A stretch of DNA of 64,000 bases from Longimonas halophila (GCF_002554705.1 NZ_PDEP01000009.1:1-64000); one strand, 5' to 3'; shown: positions 50,765-60,065, numbered from the stretch's first letter. Numbers and translations are program-made. Notes: generated from the letters alone by a model not told the origin.

Positions 50765-52891
50765 GTGACGTTTCTGAACCCACTGCTTCTTGTGGCCTTG
50801 GCCGCCGTTGGCGTCCCGCTGATGCTGCACCTGCTCAACGTGCGGCAGCCCACGCAGGTCGACTTTAGCTCGCTGGCCTTCGTGAAGACGATTGAGAAGG
50901 CCGCTGTGCAGAAGATCAAGGTAAAGCGCTGGCTACTCCTGGCGCTGCGGATGCTGGCGGTGGCGCTCCTCGTGATGGCGTTTGCGCGTCCACACTGGGG
51001 AGATGGCACCGGCACGCTCTTCGGCCCCGATGCGCGCTCGGCGCTGGGCATCGTAGTCGACAACAGCCCCTCCATGCAGCAAGACGGCCCGAGCGGTCCG
51101 TACCTCGACCAGGCCGTGCAGCGTGCGCAGGGCGTGCTGGAAACACTGCGCCCCGGCGACCAGGCCGGCATCTGGCCCACCGTGCCAGCGCCCGACTCAC
51201 CCGAAGCGCTCGTGCGCACCCGCGAGGCGGCCCGCGCCGATCTCGATGCCGTAGCGCACCGTGGCGGCACGCCGTCATTGGCCACCCGCGCCCTCGATGC
51301 CGCACAGGCCGTAGCCGGGTCGGGCCAGCCTCGCAAGGTGGTGTACGTGACGTCGGACTTCCAGCGCACGCGCCTGGGCGATTCGCTACGCACCGCCTGG
51401 CCCAATGAGGTGGCGCTGGCGTTGCTCCCGGTAGATACCCAGCCGCGCTCCAACACCGGCATCACCAACGTGCGCGTGGCCAGTCCCATTGTGGAGGCGG
51501 GGCAGCCCGTGCGCATTGAGGCCACCATCGCCCAGACGGGCCCGCCGCCCGAGGAGGTTGTGGCCTCGCTCTATTTCGACGATGAGCGCGTCGCGCAAAC
51601 CGCTGTATCCCCCACCCCCAACGATCCGACGGAGGCCTCTTTTACCGCAATGCCCGCCACGCGCGGCTGGGTGAATGCACGCGTTGAGTTGGAGGGCGAC
51701 GCCTTTGCGCCCGACGACGTGCGCCACGTCACGTTCTTTGTGCCGGACACGCGCGAGGTGCTCGTTGTGCGCGGCCCCGGCCAGTCTACGCGCTTCGTAG
51801 AACTGGCGCTGTCGCAAGCGGTCACGGGCGAGGCCGTAGCGTTTAACACCACCGTGGTAGAGCGTGCCGCGCTGGCCCAGACCGAACTGAGCGCATACGA
51901 TGCGGTCCTGCTTGTGGGCCCCGAGCGCATCGCCTCGGGCGAGCGAACGCGCCTTCAGCAGTATGTGCAGAGCGGTGGCGGTGTGCTGCTCTTTCCGCAT
52001 CCAACCGCCGACATTGACAGCTATACTGCATTGTTTGAGGCGTGGGGCGGCGGGCAGGTGCGCGGCATAAGCGGCGCGCCCGGCGCAGATGTCTCGGTAG
52101 CTACGCTGGAGCGCGCCGCGTTCGACCATCCCCTGTTCGACAGCATGTTCGATGCCCGCGGCCAAGCCAGCGAACCCTCGCTGGAGCGCCCCGCCATCTG
52201 GGCTGCTCTCGATTGGCGACCACGCGGGGGCGGCCAAACGCTTATCGAGCTCTCTACAGGAGCGCCGTTTCTGTACGAATGGCCCCTCGGACAGGGCCGC
52301 GCGCTGGCCGCAGCCGTAGCGCCTACCCTCGATTGGAGCGAACTGCCCACGCGGGGCCTGTTTGTGCCGCTGCTGTACCGATCCATCTTCTACGCAACAG
52401 CGGGCGAATCGGTAGAGGGGCCGTCTGTGCCCACAGGGCAACCCGGCACGCGCACCGTGCAGGGCCTGGCGCCCGACGCGGATCTTGTGCTGCAGGGACC
52501 CGACTCCGCCGCACCGTTTCGTATTGAAGCCGCACCGCGTCCGGGAGGCGCAAGCATCACCGTCCCCGCCCTGTCGGTGCCTGGCGTGTATACGCTGCAA
52601 GCCGACGGGGAGCCGGTGCTGCATATGGCTGTGAATCATGATGCATCACTGACGCAGCTAACACCCGCTGCAGCGGATGAGGCGGTAGCACATTACGAAT
52701 CGATCGGCATTCCCCGCGTGCAAGCCCTGTCGGTTGAAGCGCGTCCCGGTGCCGTAGCTCAGGCGCTTGAACAGCAGCAAGCAGGGGGAGCACTCTGGAA
52801 CGTCTTTCTGATGCTGGCGTTGGTCTGCTTGGTTGCTGAAATGGTCGTTGCACGGCTCTGGACACCCGAAACGGCTACGCCGTCGGCGTGA
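50765..52891 (+). CDS. BatA/VWA-type membrane protein
   Basis: A 708-aa protein. The N-terminus VTFLNPLLLVALAAVGVPLM with HLLNVRQPTQVDF is the BatA domain signature. A second membrane segment is LLLALRMLAVALLVMAFARP. It is followed by a VWA-like domain (ALGIVVDNSPSMQQDGPSG, a MIDAS-type DxSxS replaced by DNSPS) and a beta-rich periplasmic region. The C-terminus is again hydrophobic (NVFLMLALVCLVAEMVVARL). BatA proteins of Bacteroidota work with MoxR-type ATPases and stress responses, but no MoxR gene is adjacent. GTG 50765 is chosen since BatA proteins start MxFLNP; an ATG at 50705 is an alternative. Confidence 0.88.
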   Translation: MTFLNPLLLVALAAVGVPLMLHLLNVRQPTQVDFSSLAFVKTIEKAAVQKIKVKRWLLLALRMLAVALLVMAFARPHWGDGTGTLFGPDARSALGIVVDNSPSMQQDGPSGPYLDQAVQRAQGVLETLRPGDQAGIWPTVPAPDSPEALVRTREAARADLDAVAHRGGTPSLATRALDAAQAVAGSGQPRKVVYVTSDFQRTRLGDSLRTAWPNEVALALLPVDTQPRSNTGITNVRVASPIVEAGQPVRIEATIAQTGPPPEEVVASLYFDDERVAQTAVSPTPNDPTEASFTAMPATRGWVNARVELEGDAFAPDDVRHVTFFVPDTREVLVVRGPGQSTRFVELALSQAVTGEAVAFNTTVVERAALAQTELSAYDAVLLVGPERIASGERTRLQQYVQSGGGVLLFPHPTADIDSYTALFEAWGGGQVRGISGAPGADVSVATLERAAFDHPLFDSMFDARGQASEPSLERPAIWAALDWRPRGGGQTLIELSTGAPFLYEWPLGQGRALAAAVAPTLDWSELPTRGLFVPLLYRSIFYATAGESVEGPSVPTGQPGTRTVQGLAPDADLVLQGPDSAAPFRIEAAPRPGGASITVPALSVPGVYTLQADGEPVLHMAVNHDASLTQLTPAAADEAVAHYESIGIPRVQALSVEARPGAVAQALEQQQAGGALWNVFLMLALVCLVAEMVVARLWTPETATPSA

Positions 52892-52957
52892 AAACGCAGC
52901 GTCGCATGGGGGCTCTGCAACCGGCCCCGTCCCTCCCGTCTGATACCTGTTGTTCCT

Positions 52958-53524
52958 GTGGTTGCCACTGCACATTATACTGGTATCATCGTTGTCGCGC
53001 TGTTCATGACTGTTGCGACCGTTTCTGCTGCCGTGTGCCGCCTGCGCATCCGCCGCCCGCTACTGGTTGTGCGTGAAGGACCCTGGGGGGGCGTGCCGCT
53101 ATCGCCTCTTCTCTTTTTGGGGGCTGTTGCCTTTGGACTGACAGCGGCGTGGGCTATGGCATATCCTGTGCATTCGATTCCTGCGCTTGGTTATCCTGTG
53201 GTCGGTGGGCTCTGGTTTGTGGCCCTGTGGAGTATCCAGCCCACCGTCATTACCGAATATGGGATCGTCCCTGATGTGCGGTGCATGGAATGTGCCGTGC
53301 CGTGGGGGCGCGTTGTGGATTACAGCGTGTCGCGGGATACAGATGATAGCGGACACTTCATTTTCTTCTATCGAAACGGGCCCCAAGCTCCCCCAGCTCG
53401 CGTAGATGTGCACGTACCAGCGGCGCAGCGCGATGCCTTAACACGAATCGTGCAACGTAAGCTGGATGCACGTTTTGCTATGGCTGTGCAAAGGGCCTAC
53501 CGTACCCCCTCTTCTGCGCAATAA
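52958..53524 (+). CDS. Small membrane protein, hypothetical
   Basis: A 188-aa protein with three hydrophobic segments: TGIIVVALFMTVATVSAAV, LLFLGAVAFGLTAAWAMAY and GYPVVGGLWFVALWSI. The C-terminal half is a soluble, beta-rich segment (VVDYSVSRDTDDSGHFIFFY) of the type seen in PH-like domains of small bacterial membrane proteins (YdbT/DUF-type). No family was confirmed. It starts at a GTG 66 bp after the BatA gene and probably belongs to the same transcript; an ATG at 53006 is an alternative. Confidence 0.7.
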   Translation: MVATAHYTGIIVVALFMTVATVSAAVCRLRIRRPLLVVREGPWGGVPLSPLLFLGAVAFGLTAAWAMAYPVHSIPALGYPVVGGLWFVALWSIQPTVITEYGIVPDVRCMECAVPWGRVVDYSVSRDTDDSGHFIFFYRNGPQAPPARVDVHVPAAQRDALTRIVQRKLDARFAMAVQRAYRTPSSAQ

Positions 53525-53674
53525 ACACAGCGGAAGAGCGAGGCGCAGTCCCCGCAAAGCAGCCTCGCAACAGCATGTGCAACACCCCTCTCATCCATTC
53601 GTACAACCTCCACATACAAGCTCAACAGCCTGGGCTTGTACTCGCACGCTTTGTACTAACGTCCTGTTGCCTCT

Positions 53675-55042
53675 TTGATTGCAACGTCTCCCGATACGAC
53701 TGAAACCGCCATCATCGTAGGCGTCATTACGCCCGACACTTCGCGCTGGGCGGTGCGCGATAACCTCAACGAACTGGAGCAGCTCGCTCGTACCGCCGGT
53801 GCCCACGTCGTAGAGCGCGTCACACAGTCGCGCACACGCATCGACCCCGCTACGTTTATTGGATCCGGCAAGGTAAAAGAGGTTAAGCGGCTGGTCAAAC
53901 AGCACAATGCCGACCTGGTGATCTTCGATGACGACCTGGCTCCGGTGCAGGTACGTAACATCGAGCGCAAGATGGATGCGAAGCTGCTCGACCGTTCAGG
54001 GCTGATCCTCGACATCTTTGCGGGGCGGGCCCAGACCGCAGCGGCCAAGACGCAGGTCGAACTGGCGCAGCTGCAGTACTTGCGCACACGCCTCACTCGG
54101 CGGTGGACGCACCTTTCTCGTCAGAAAGGCGGCATTGGCACGAAGGGGCCCGGTGAAACGCAGATCGAAACCGACCGCCGCCTTATCGACAAGCGCATTG
54201 CTACGCTGCGCGAGAAGCTGGAAAAGATCGACCAGCAGCGTACCACACAGCGCAAGGCTCGGCACGGCTACACCCAGGTGTCGCTCGTAGGCTACACCAA
54301 CGCGGGTAAGTCGACCCTCATGAACGCGATGGCCGATGAGTCTGTCTTGGCCGAGGACCAGCTCTTTGCCACGCTCGACGCCACCACGCGCAACATTACG
54401 CTCGGCGGCACCGAAGAGGTGCTACTGTCGGATACGGTCGGCTTCATCCGCAAGCTGCCGCACCGGCTCATCGAAAGCTTTAAGAGCACGCTCGACGAGG
54501 TGCGCACCAGCGACCTGCTGCTGCATGTCATTGATGTGACGCATCCGCGCTTCGAAGATCATATGCGCGTGGTCGATGAAACACTCGACGAGCTCGATGC
54601 ACAGGATATCCCACGATTGCTGGTCTTCAACAAGGTGGATGCGCTCGACGATACGCATCTGCTTCGTGCGTTGCGCCGCGACTATCCCGATGCTGAGTTT
54701 GTGTCGGCACTGCGGGGCATTGGCGTCGAATCGCTCAAAGAAGAACTGCTTGCACGTATCCGGGCCGACTACGTGGAGCGCACCGCTGTGCTTCCGGTGA
54801 CTGAGCCCGCTCTCATTGCGCAGATCCACCGCGACGCCGATGTGCTCACCGAAGAGTATACCTACACCGATGAGGAAGACGGCGCTGCCCCGCAGGCAAT
54901 AGCGCGCATCCAGTACCGGTCGTCTGAGAAGTACGATCAGCGCCTGACCGAGCGTATTGAAGCGCTTGACTTTGGCCATACCGAGCGCGACGAATCAAAC
55001 GCGGAGCCGGCTGTGGCACGCGCTGATGCGTCGGCGGCGTAG
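53675..55042 (+). CDS. hflX: GTPase HflX
   Basis: A 455-aa protein. The N-terminal domain has TFIGSGKVKEVKRL and FDDDLAPVQVRNIE, then the Gly-rich GGIGTKGPGETQIETDRR, which are HflX hallmarks. The G domain shows G1 GYTNAGKSTL, G3 DTVGFI and G4 FNKVD. The ~85-residue C-terminal domain is helical. HflX rescues stalled ribosomes under stress by splitting them. The start is TTG at 53675, typical upstream of TETAIIVGVITP. No hfq is adjacent, consistent with Bacteroidota. It is 151 bp after the membrane protein, likely its own promoter. Confidence 0.96.
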   Translation: MIATSPDTTETAIIVGVITPDTSRWAVRDNLNELEQLARTAGAHVVERVTQSRTRIDPATFIGSGKVKEVKRLVKQHNADLVIFDDDLAPVQVRNIERKMDAKLLDRSGLILDIFAGRAQTAAAKTQVELAQLQYLRTRLTRRWTHLSRQKGGIGTKGPGETQIETDRRLIDKRIATLREKLEKIDQQRTTQRKARHGYTQVSLVGYTNAGKSTLMNAMADESVLAEDQLFATLDATTRNITLGGTEEVLLSDTVGFIRKLPHRLIESFKSTLDEVRTSDLLLHVIDVTHPRFEDHMRVVDETLDELDAQDIPRLLVFNKVDALDDTHLLRALRRDYPDAEFVSALRGIGVESLKEELLARIRADYVERTAVLPVTEPALIAQIHRDADVLTEEYTYTDEEDGAAPQAIARIQYRSSEKYDQRLTERIEALDFGHTERDESNAEPAVARADASAA

Positions 55043-55179
55043 TGCAACCACACAGGCTATGGGCGCGCATGTGCCGAGCCTGCAATATGATGCATGAAAC
55101 GGCACAACGGCATAGGCTTTGCGGTACATAGGCATCCACCGTCCTCTCACAGACCCGCCGGTTCGTCCGAGCGAGCGTT

Positions 55180-55842
55180 ATGAAAGTTCGCGACGCCATC
55201 CATACCGACACGCCCGCTCTGCAGACTACCGATACAGTGGGCGAAGCGCTGGGCGCACTCATGGAGCATCATGTGCGTCACCTTCCGGTTATCGATGCTG
55301 ACGAACAGCTTATCGGCATCATGTCGGAAGAGGCGCTGATGACGGCCGACACGCACGAGGCCACGATTGAGGCGCTGGTGGCGCGTCAGCCCATCGCGGT
55401 GTATCCGTCTGACCACGTGTTCGACGCAGCCCGCACGATGGTGCGCCACGGACTCAGCACCGTGCCCGTCGTTGATGGCGAGCGGCAGTACATAGGGCTC
55501 ATCCGCCGCCACGACATTTTCGACACCTTCGCCCAGATGCTGTCCACGCAGGCGCCTGGTGCCATTTTGGCGCTCGAAGTGGATCCGCGCGACTATGCGC
55601 TTGCGAAGCTGGTGCATCTCATCGAGCAGAATGATGCCAAAGTGCTGGCTGTGGCCTCCGAGACGCCATCGCAGACCGATGCAAGTAAATTGCGTGTCAC
55701 GCTGAAGTTGAATGTGGTGGATACGACACGCCTGCGCCATGTGCTGCAGCACAACGGCTATGACGTGGTGGCGTCGTTTGGCGATGAGGATGACGAGCTA
55801 CTCGACCGCATCGAAGCCTTTATGCACTACCTCGACGTGTAA
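55180..55842 (+). CDS. CBS-pair protein with C-terminal ACT-like domain
   Basis: A 220-aa cytoplasmic protein. Two CBS motifs cover residues ~1-125 (TVGEALGALMEHHVRHLPVI and HVFDAARTMVRHGLSTVPVV). Residues ~130-220 form a beta-alpha-beta ACT-like domain (AILALEVDPRDYALAKLVHL ...). CBS pairs bind adenosine nucleotides, and ACT domains bind amino acids; a sensor role is likely. Such proteins are often called acetoin utilisation AcuB-like. No other known partner is near. The ATG at 55180 has the GTTATG context and fits. Confidence 0.88.
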   Translation: MKVRDAIHTDTPALQTTDTVGEALGALMEHHVRHLPVIDADEQLIGIMSEEALMTADTHEATIEALVARQPIAVYPSDHVFDAARTMVRHGLSTVPVVDGERQYIGLIRRHDIFDTFAQMLSTQAPGAILALEVDPRDYALAKLVHLIEQNDAKVLAVASETPSQTDASKLRVTLKLNVVDTTRLRHVLQHNGYDVVASFGDEDDELLDRIEAFMHYLDV

Positions 55843-56053
55843 TCGAACACACAACGAGGCCCCCCTTGCCTTTTGAACTGTCCATTGCGGCACGTGCGCC
55901 AAGGCCCGAACGCTTGCCCACCGTTCGTGCGTAGTTTGGCGCCCGTGCCGCGTCTATGTCTGCCTACACCATAGGGCGCTACGTGCAGCATTCGCTACAG
56001 CACGGCCCCCCGTCCGGTTCTCGTTGCTCTTCATCCAACAGCCCCGCCTGCCT

Positions 56054-56557
56054 GTGTCCGATGCCACGCCCTCGCCTGCTGCCGTTCTTGAATCGCTCAC
56101 GCTGTTGGCCACGCTCTCCACTGCCTCCGATGTGCGGAACGCGGTGGCTGAGCGCCGGGCCGGGCAGGATCCCAGCGCGCAAGAACCAGTGGCACGTGCC
56201 CAGACCCGCATTCGCGACGCCTGTACGCCACTCACCAACACCGCGCTCTACCTGCTCCGCAGCGCCGTGCCCGCAGCGTCCGACGACGTCCCCATGGCCG
56301 CGGTGGTGCGCCACTTCGACGAGCGCATGCTGGTGTACCGCATGGGGCAGTGGGCCCACGACATCCACCAGGCGCTCTTGAGCCTCTACCCGCGCGTATC
56401 CGAGGCGCTGGTGGAAGAGGCCCGCGCCGTGTCGAACTTGGCCGACGCGCTGGCTGAAGCCCCCGCCGATGTGTTTGTCGACGAGCTACACACGGTCGCC
56501 CAGCAAGCGCTCAGCCTGTCGGCCTGGGCGAGCCGCGAAATTGATGATGTGTTGTAG
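56054..56557 (+). CDS. Hypothetical helical protein
   Basis: A 167-aa protein, Ala-rich and helical, no membrane segment. Landmarks: VLESLTLLATLSTASDVRNA, VVRHFDERMLVYRMGQWAHD and LSAWASREIDDVL. The GTG at 56054 is the likely start; a TTG at 56024 would add ten unlikely residues. No family was recognised. Codon use matches the main genome, in contrast to the low-GC block on the opposite strand just downstream. Confidence 0.7.
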   Translation: MSDATPSPAAVLESLTLLATLSTASDVRNAVAERRAGQDPSAQEPVARAQTRIRDACTPLTNTALYLLRSAVPAASDDVPMAAVVRHFDERMLVYRMGQWAHDIHQALLSLYPRVSEALVEEARAVSNLADALAEAPADVFVDELHTVAQQALSLSAWASREIDDVL

Positions 56558-56591
56558 CAGGTGTCGTGGAGGATGTAAACAGTGCATGCCA

Positions 56592-57191
56592 TCAACGGAG
56601 CACACAGACCACGATTTCGTTTTGGTCTTGCGCCTGCTGATAAAACGAGCGAATAGTCTGCAAGAAGCGCGGCGCAATTGTTTCTGACAACCGTTTGCGG
56701 TCGAACCCCTCTCGTTCTTCAGTACGCACCTGTTGTTGGTTGATGCACTGCTCCACATTGGCTTGAAGATCTGCCACAGTCAGCTTCGCTAATGTGGTGC
56801 GGATCGCTGCTATATCTGACGGCATGTTGTAGCGTAGCGGAAACTCGCCTGCACCTGCCATGACAGGGACGTAAGTGTGCCACCCCACGCGGCGGGCCCC
56901 GCGTGTAGCCCATACGCAGGGATTGCCGGATGTGTGGGTTTCATGCCACTCCCACAGACTGTCTTTTACAAATGCTTTGCAGGTAGGTCCGACCAGCATG
57001 GCCAAGTCGGCATTGTTACGAGCAGAGACGAAACTAATCGTACGTGGCGGAGGCTCCGACGGAGGATCGTAGTAGTACTGCACCGGTTCATAGAATGCAG
57101 GCCGGTCAATGTCCTGCACGCGCTTACGAAGCGAGAGCAGGTCAACAGCCACTTCTGCATCATATCGGTACACATCGTAAACGCGGCCCAT
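56592..57191 (-). CDS. Hypothetical protein, DUF1877 (YfbM)-like
   Basis: A 199-aa protein. The N-terminus MGRVYDVYRYDAEVAVDLLS and the C-terminal pattern (MPSDIAAIRTTLAKLTVADL ... LQTIRSFYQQAQDQNEIVVC) resemble YfbM/DUF1877 proteins, where a start MG.., a mid-protein V-L-L-el motif and a final L..fY..A precede a hydrophobic end. The match is by pattern only, about even odds. GC content is lower than in the flanks. It is the last gene of a minus-strand row of small genes and may be a stress or immunity-type protein. Confidence 0.65.
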   Translation of the reverse strand: MGRVYDVYRYDAEVAVDLLSLRKRVQDIDRPAFYEPVQYYYDPPSEPPPRTISFVSARNNADLAMLVGPTCKAFVKDSLWEWHETHTSGNPCVWATRGARRVGWHTYVPVMAGAGEFPLRYNMPSDIAAIRTTLAKLTVADLQANVEQCINQQQVRTEEREGFDRKRLSETIAPRFLQTIRSFYQQAQDQNEIVVCVLR

Positions 57192-57251
57192 TACATGAGG
57201 TAGTTGAGAAACAAGACACTCGTGTACCCTATGAAGGTAAAAATGTTACAC

Positions 57252-57431
57252 TTATGGGCATGCAACTACAAAGTCAACATCCCAATCTCCCAGGAAGTCT
57301 TGCACCATAGACCTCGTGGTTTGAGCGTCCCCAAGAATATCACCCTCAAGCTTGATGTCCCTCGACAATAGTGTACGCATGACTCGGAAATGTATCATGT
57401 TAACGTCTCGTTCGTTCGCATAAGATGGCAA
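57252..57431 (-). CDS. Small ORF (59 aa), hypothetical
   Basis: A short open frame of 59 codons starting at TTG 57431, 11 bp past the stop of the 113-aa gene, and ending at TAA. The translation is protein-like: LPSYANERDVNMIHFRVMRT, then LLSRDIKLEGDILGDAQTTR and DFLGDWDVDFVVACP. An internal ATG (57398) is an alternative start. It lies on the same strand as its neighbours and in the same low-GC block. It may be a short gene or the end of a degraded one. No family was recognised. Confidence 0.45.
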   Translation of the reverse strand: MPSYANERDVNMIHFRVMRTLLSRDIKLEGDILGDAQTTRSMVQDFLGDWDVDFVVACP

Positions 57432-57441
57432 CTCAGGTCAG

Positions 57442-57783
57442 TCACCTCATGTCATCGAAGTACTGATTGACATCATGCCCTCTCCATTTTTTTAAAATGG
57501 TATACACCTCTTCTTGAGGCGCGGAGATATACCGACGCCAAGCCTCGTTTTCTTGATGCGGGTAGCCAAGTAGGTTGTTCATCGCGTTGTTTATTGCCAG
57601 AGCCGCAGTCTCATCGGAGGTGTCGTCCACAGGCCATCTTTGAATTACGCCACGAACCTCCTCCTGTGATAGCCCAAAGAGCGTGCTGAATTCCCAGTCT
57701 GGAAAGAAGGGCCCCTCAACAGAGGCGTTTAGACAATCCAGCACAATCTTTTGCTCGTCCGATGTCAAGTCTTGTAACGCCAT
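57442..57783 (-). CDS. Hypothetical small protein in low-GC island
   Basis: A 113-aa acidic protein: LTSDEQKIVLDCLNASVEGP, a hydrophobic-aromatic segment WEFSTLFGLSQEEVRGVIQR, AALAINNAMNNLLGYPH and a final Asp-rich VNQYFDDMR. The Asn/Tyr/Lys content is higher than in neighbours and GC is about 50%, consistent with transfer. No family match; the architecture (small, acidic, beside other orphan small genes) resembles immunity proteins, but no toxin is nearby. It is separated from the interrupted upstream gene by 21 bp. Confidence 0.7.
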   Translation of the reverse strand: MALQDLTSDEQKIVLDCLNASVEGPFFPDWEFSTLFGLSQEEVRGVIQRWPVDDTSDETAALAINNAMNNLLGYPHQENEAWRRYISAPQEEVYTILKKWRGHDVNQYFDDMR

Positions 57784-57804
57784 ACAAGGAGAGCTTGATT
57801 TCTA

Positions 57805-58095
57805 TCAGTGCAGAAATGACTGGAGCAACTCATAAAAGTACTCCCGCCGCCATTCAATCTTGTGTGGCCCGAGAAGCATTGTCAGGAAAACACCAAATCA
57901 GCTTTCTGTATCACGGATATTGGAGCGAGCCTCCGACAACTTGTTAGCGTAATCCGGTTGAAACGGTTCGTCCAATTCTGATTCAAGAGCAGCCAGTATG
58001 TCCCAAAGCACACGAGCTTCTGCCTCGTACAGGCAACGTAGAAGTGAACCAAAGTAGATGGGGTGTGTCCAAATGCACTCGTACAGTAGTCTCAC
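57805..58095 (-). pseudogene. Interrupted small gene with in-frame TGA
   Basis: One reading frame runs from a GTG at 58095 to a stop at 57805, broken by a TGA at 57898-57900. Before the stop: VRLLYECIWTHPIYFGSLLR, then LYEAEARVLWDILAALESEL and SEARSNIRDTES. After the stop, in the same frame: FGVFLTMLLGPHKIEWRREY and FYELLQSFLH, then TGA. Both parts look like coding sequence (Trp, Tyr and charged residues), so a nonsense mutation is likely; two separate genes are possible. The frame enters repeat sequence upstream (58163-58219), which may have removed the true 5' end. Confidence 0.45.
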
Positions 58096-58162
58096 CGAAG
58101 ACTTGCAAGGTTTTGTTGTAACGAAGCAGGAAGCGGAGCTTGAGAGGGCCAGGGACTGGACG

Positions 58163-58219
58163 CCCTTTCCTGAGGCGAACGGTCCCGACAGTGGTTGGGA
58201 CAAGTTCCTCCGTTCGCCT
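58163..58219. repeat. CTGAGGCGAACGG hairpin repeat, copy 2
   Basis: The first 24 bases (58163-58186) are identical to 26344-26367. GGCGAACGG here pairs with CCGTTCGCC (58210-58218), and the interval contains a second hairpin GTCCC...GGGAC. Compared with copy 1 the loop is longer. It lies at the 5' boundary of the low-GC island. Confidence 0.6.
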
Positions 58220-58376
58220 CCCGCCGGAGACGTCCGCACCGGAGGCTCTTCCCGTCTCCGGCTACAGGCTCATTTCTTCCACCACGTAGCATTGAACCGC
58301 TACCAAAACGCCGAGCCATGGCCCAAAGCCATCACTCGGCGGTCTTCGCGTTTCCGTTTGTGTGGGAGCGTTGCGC

Positions 58377-60065
58377 CTACATGGACTCTGGCGCGTCAAT
58401 ACCGAGCACGGTGAGGCCGTTGCGCAGCACCGTGCGCGTGGCGTCGGCCAGCTTGAGACGGGCCGCGCCGAGGGCTTTGTCTTCGCCGATGATGTGGCAG
58501 GAGCCATAGAACTGCGAGAACGCCGTGGCCACCTCGCGCAGATACGTGGCTACGTGGTGCGGGGCGCGCTGCGCGGCGGCGCGGTCAATCACTTCTGGGA
58601 AGCGCAGCAGCTCCTTGATCAGCGCCGTCTCGTCGTCGTGCGTGAGCAGGGTCAAGTCGGCATCGTCCGTCGCATCCAGTCCGACCTCGGCGGCCTTGCC
58701 GTAGATCGAGCAGATGCGGGCGTGGGCGTACTGCAGGTAGAAGACCGGATTCTTGTCGCTGGCCTCGGTGGCCAGGTCCAGGTCGAAGTCGAGATGCGTG
58801 GAGGCGCTGCGCATCAAGAAGAAGAAGCGCGTCACGTCGGCGGTGACCTCGTTGATGAGGTCGTCGAGCGTCACGTAGTTGGCGCGGCGCGTGCTCATCT
58901 TAACGGGTTCGCCGCCGCGCACCAGCGTCACGAACTGGTAGAGCAGCACTTCCACACGGTCGGTGTCGTAGCCCAAGACATCCAGCGCGCTGATGACATC
59001 CGGATACGTGGCCACATGGTCGGCGCCCAGCACGTCGATGATCGCATCGAAGCCGCGTTCGAACTTGTCGGCGTGGTACGCAATGTCAGGCGTGCGATAC
59101 GTCGGCTCGCCCGTCTTTTTGATGAGCACCGTGTCTTTGTCCTTGCCAAACTCGGTGGTTTTGAACCAGAGCGCATCGTCTTTTTCGTAGGTGTAGCCCG
59201 CCTCCGTAAGGCGCTCCACGGTCTCGTTGACACGGTTGTCGTCGTAGAGACGGCGCTCGTTGAAGTAGTCATCCATTTCGATGCCGAGGCGCGCCAGCGT
59301 GCCCTCGATCTCGGCAAAGATGACCTCTTCGGCCTTGTCCTGAAACGGACGCAGCGAGTCGGTCGTCAGGAGCGCGGCGCCGTGCTCGTCGGCCAGCTCC
59401 TGGGCAATGTCAATAATGTACGCGCCCTGATAGCCGTCATCCGGAAACGAGACGGGCACCTCTACGGTGCTGCCATCGTCGTGGGTGAGCGTCTTCATCT
59501 CCACATCCGCCACGAGGGCTTCGTAGCGCGCCCGCACCGACTGCGCCAGCACGCGCATCTGCCGCCCGGCGTCGTTGTAGTAGTACTCGCGGGTGACGTC
59601 GCACCCCGTCCATTCGAGCAGGTTCGCCACCGTATCCCCAAGCACCGCATTGCGCCCGTGGCCCACGGTAAGGGGTCCGGTGGGATTCGCACTGACGTAC
59701 TCCACGATCGCACTTGTCTCAGCTCCGGTGGTGGTGCGTCCGTACGACGAACCGGCCTTGAGCGCGGATGCCAGTTGGTCGGTCAGATAGGTATCCGCCA
59801 GCCGAATGTTGATGAAACCGGGGCCGGCCACCTCCACAGCGGATACGCGTTTCGGGTCGACGCGTGCACGCAGGGTCTCAGCCAGTTCTTCAGCAATGGC
59901 GCGCGGGTTGTTCTTGAGCACACTGGCCAGTCGCATCGCGGTGTTGGTGGCCCAGTCGCCGTGCTCGGGCTGCGCCGGACGCTCCAGCTCCACCTCAAAG
60001 TCGGCGGGGACGGCGTCGTAGGTGTCGAGGATAGCGCGCAGGTGCTGGCGGAGTTGGTCTCGCAT
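58377..60065 (-). CDS. argS: Arginyl-tRNA synthetase
   Basis: A 562-aa class I synthetase. The HIGH-type motif is SANPTGPLTVGHGRN, with Thr in the first His position; similar loss is known in Chlorobi-type ArgS. The KMSKS-type loop is GEPVKMSTRRANYVTLDDL. The N-terminal ADD-1 domain and the C-terminal anticodon-binding helices (AATAFSQFYGSCHII region) are present, so the protein is full length. It attaches arginine to tRNA-Arg. ATG 60065 is in a GCTATG context. The 589-aa frame on the opposite strand is a shadow. Confidence 0.97.
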   Translation of the reverse strand: MRDQLRQHLRAILDTYDAVPADFEVELERPAQPEHGDWATNTAMRLASVLKNNPRAIAEELAETLRARVDPKRVSAVEVAGPGFINIRLADTYLTDQLASALKAGSSYGRTTTGAETSAIVEYVSANPTGPLTVGHGRNAVLGDTVANLLEWTGCDVTREYYYNDAGRQMRVLAQSVRARYEALVADVEMKTLTHDDGSTVEVPVSFPDDGYQGAYIIDIAQELADEHGAALLTTDSLRPFQDKAEEVIFAEIEGTLARLGIEMDDYFNERRLYDDNRVNETVERLTEAGYTYEKDDALWFKTTEFGKDKDTVLIKKTGEPTYRTPDIAYHADKFERGFDAIIDVLGADHVATYPDVISALDVLGYDTDRVEVLLYQFVTLVRGGEPVKMSTRRANYVTLDDLINEVTADVTRFFFLMRSASTHLDFDLDLATEASDKNPVFYLQYAHARICSIYGKAAEVGLDATDDADLTLLTHDDETALIKELLRFPEVIDRAAAQRAPHHVATYLREVATAFSQFYGSCHIIGEDKALGAARLKLADATRTVLRNGLTVLGIDAPESM

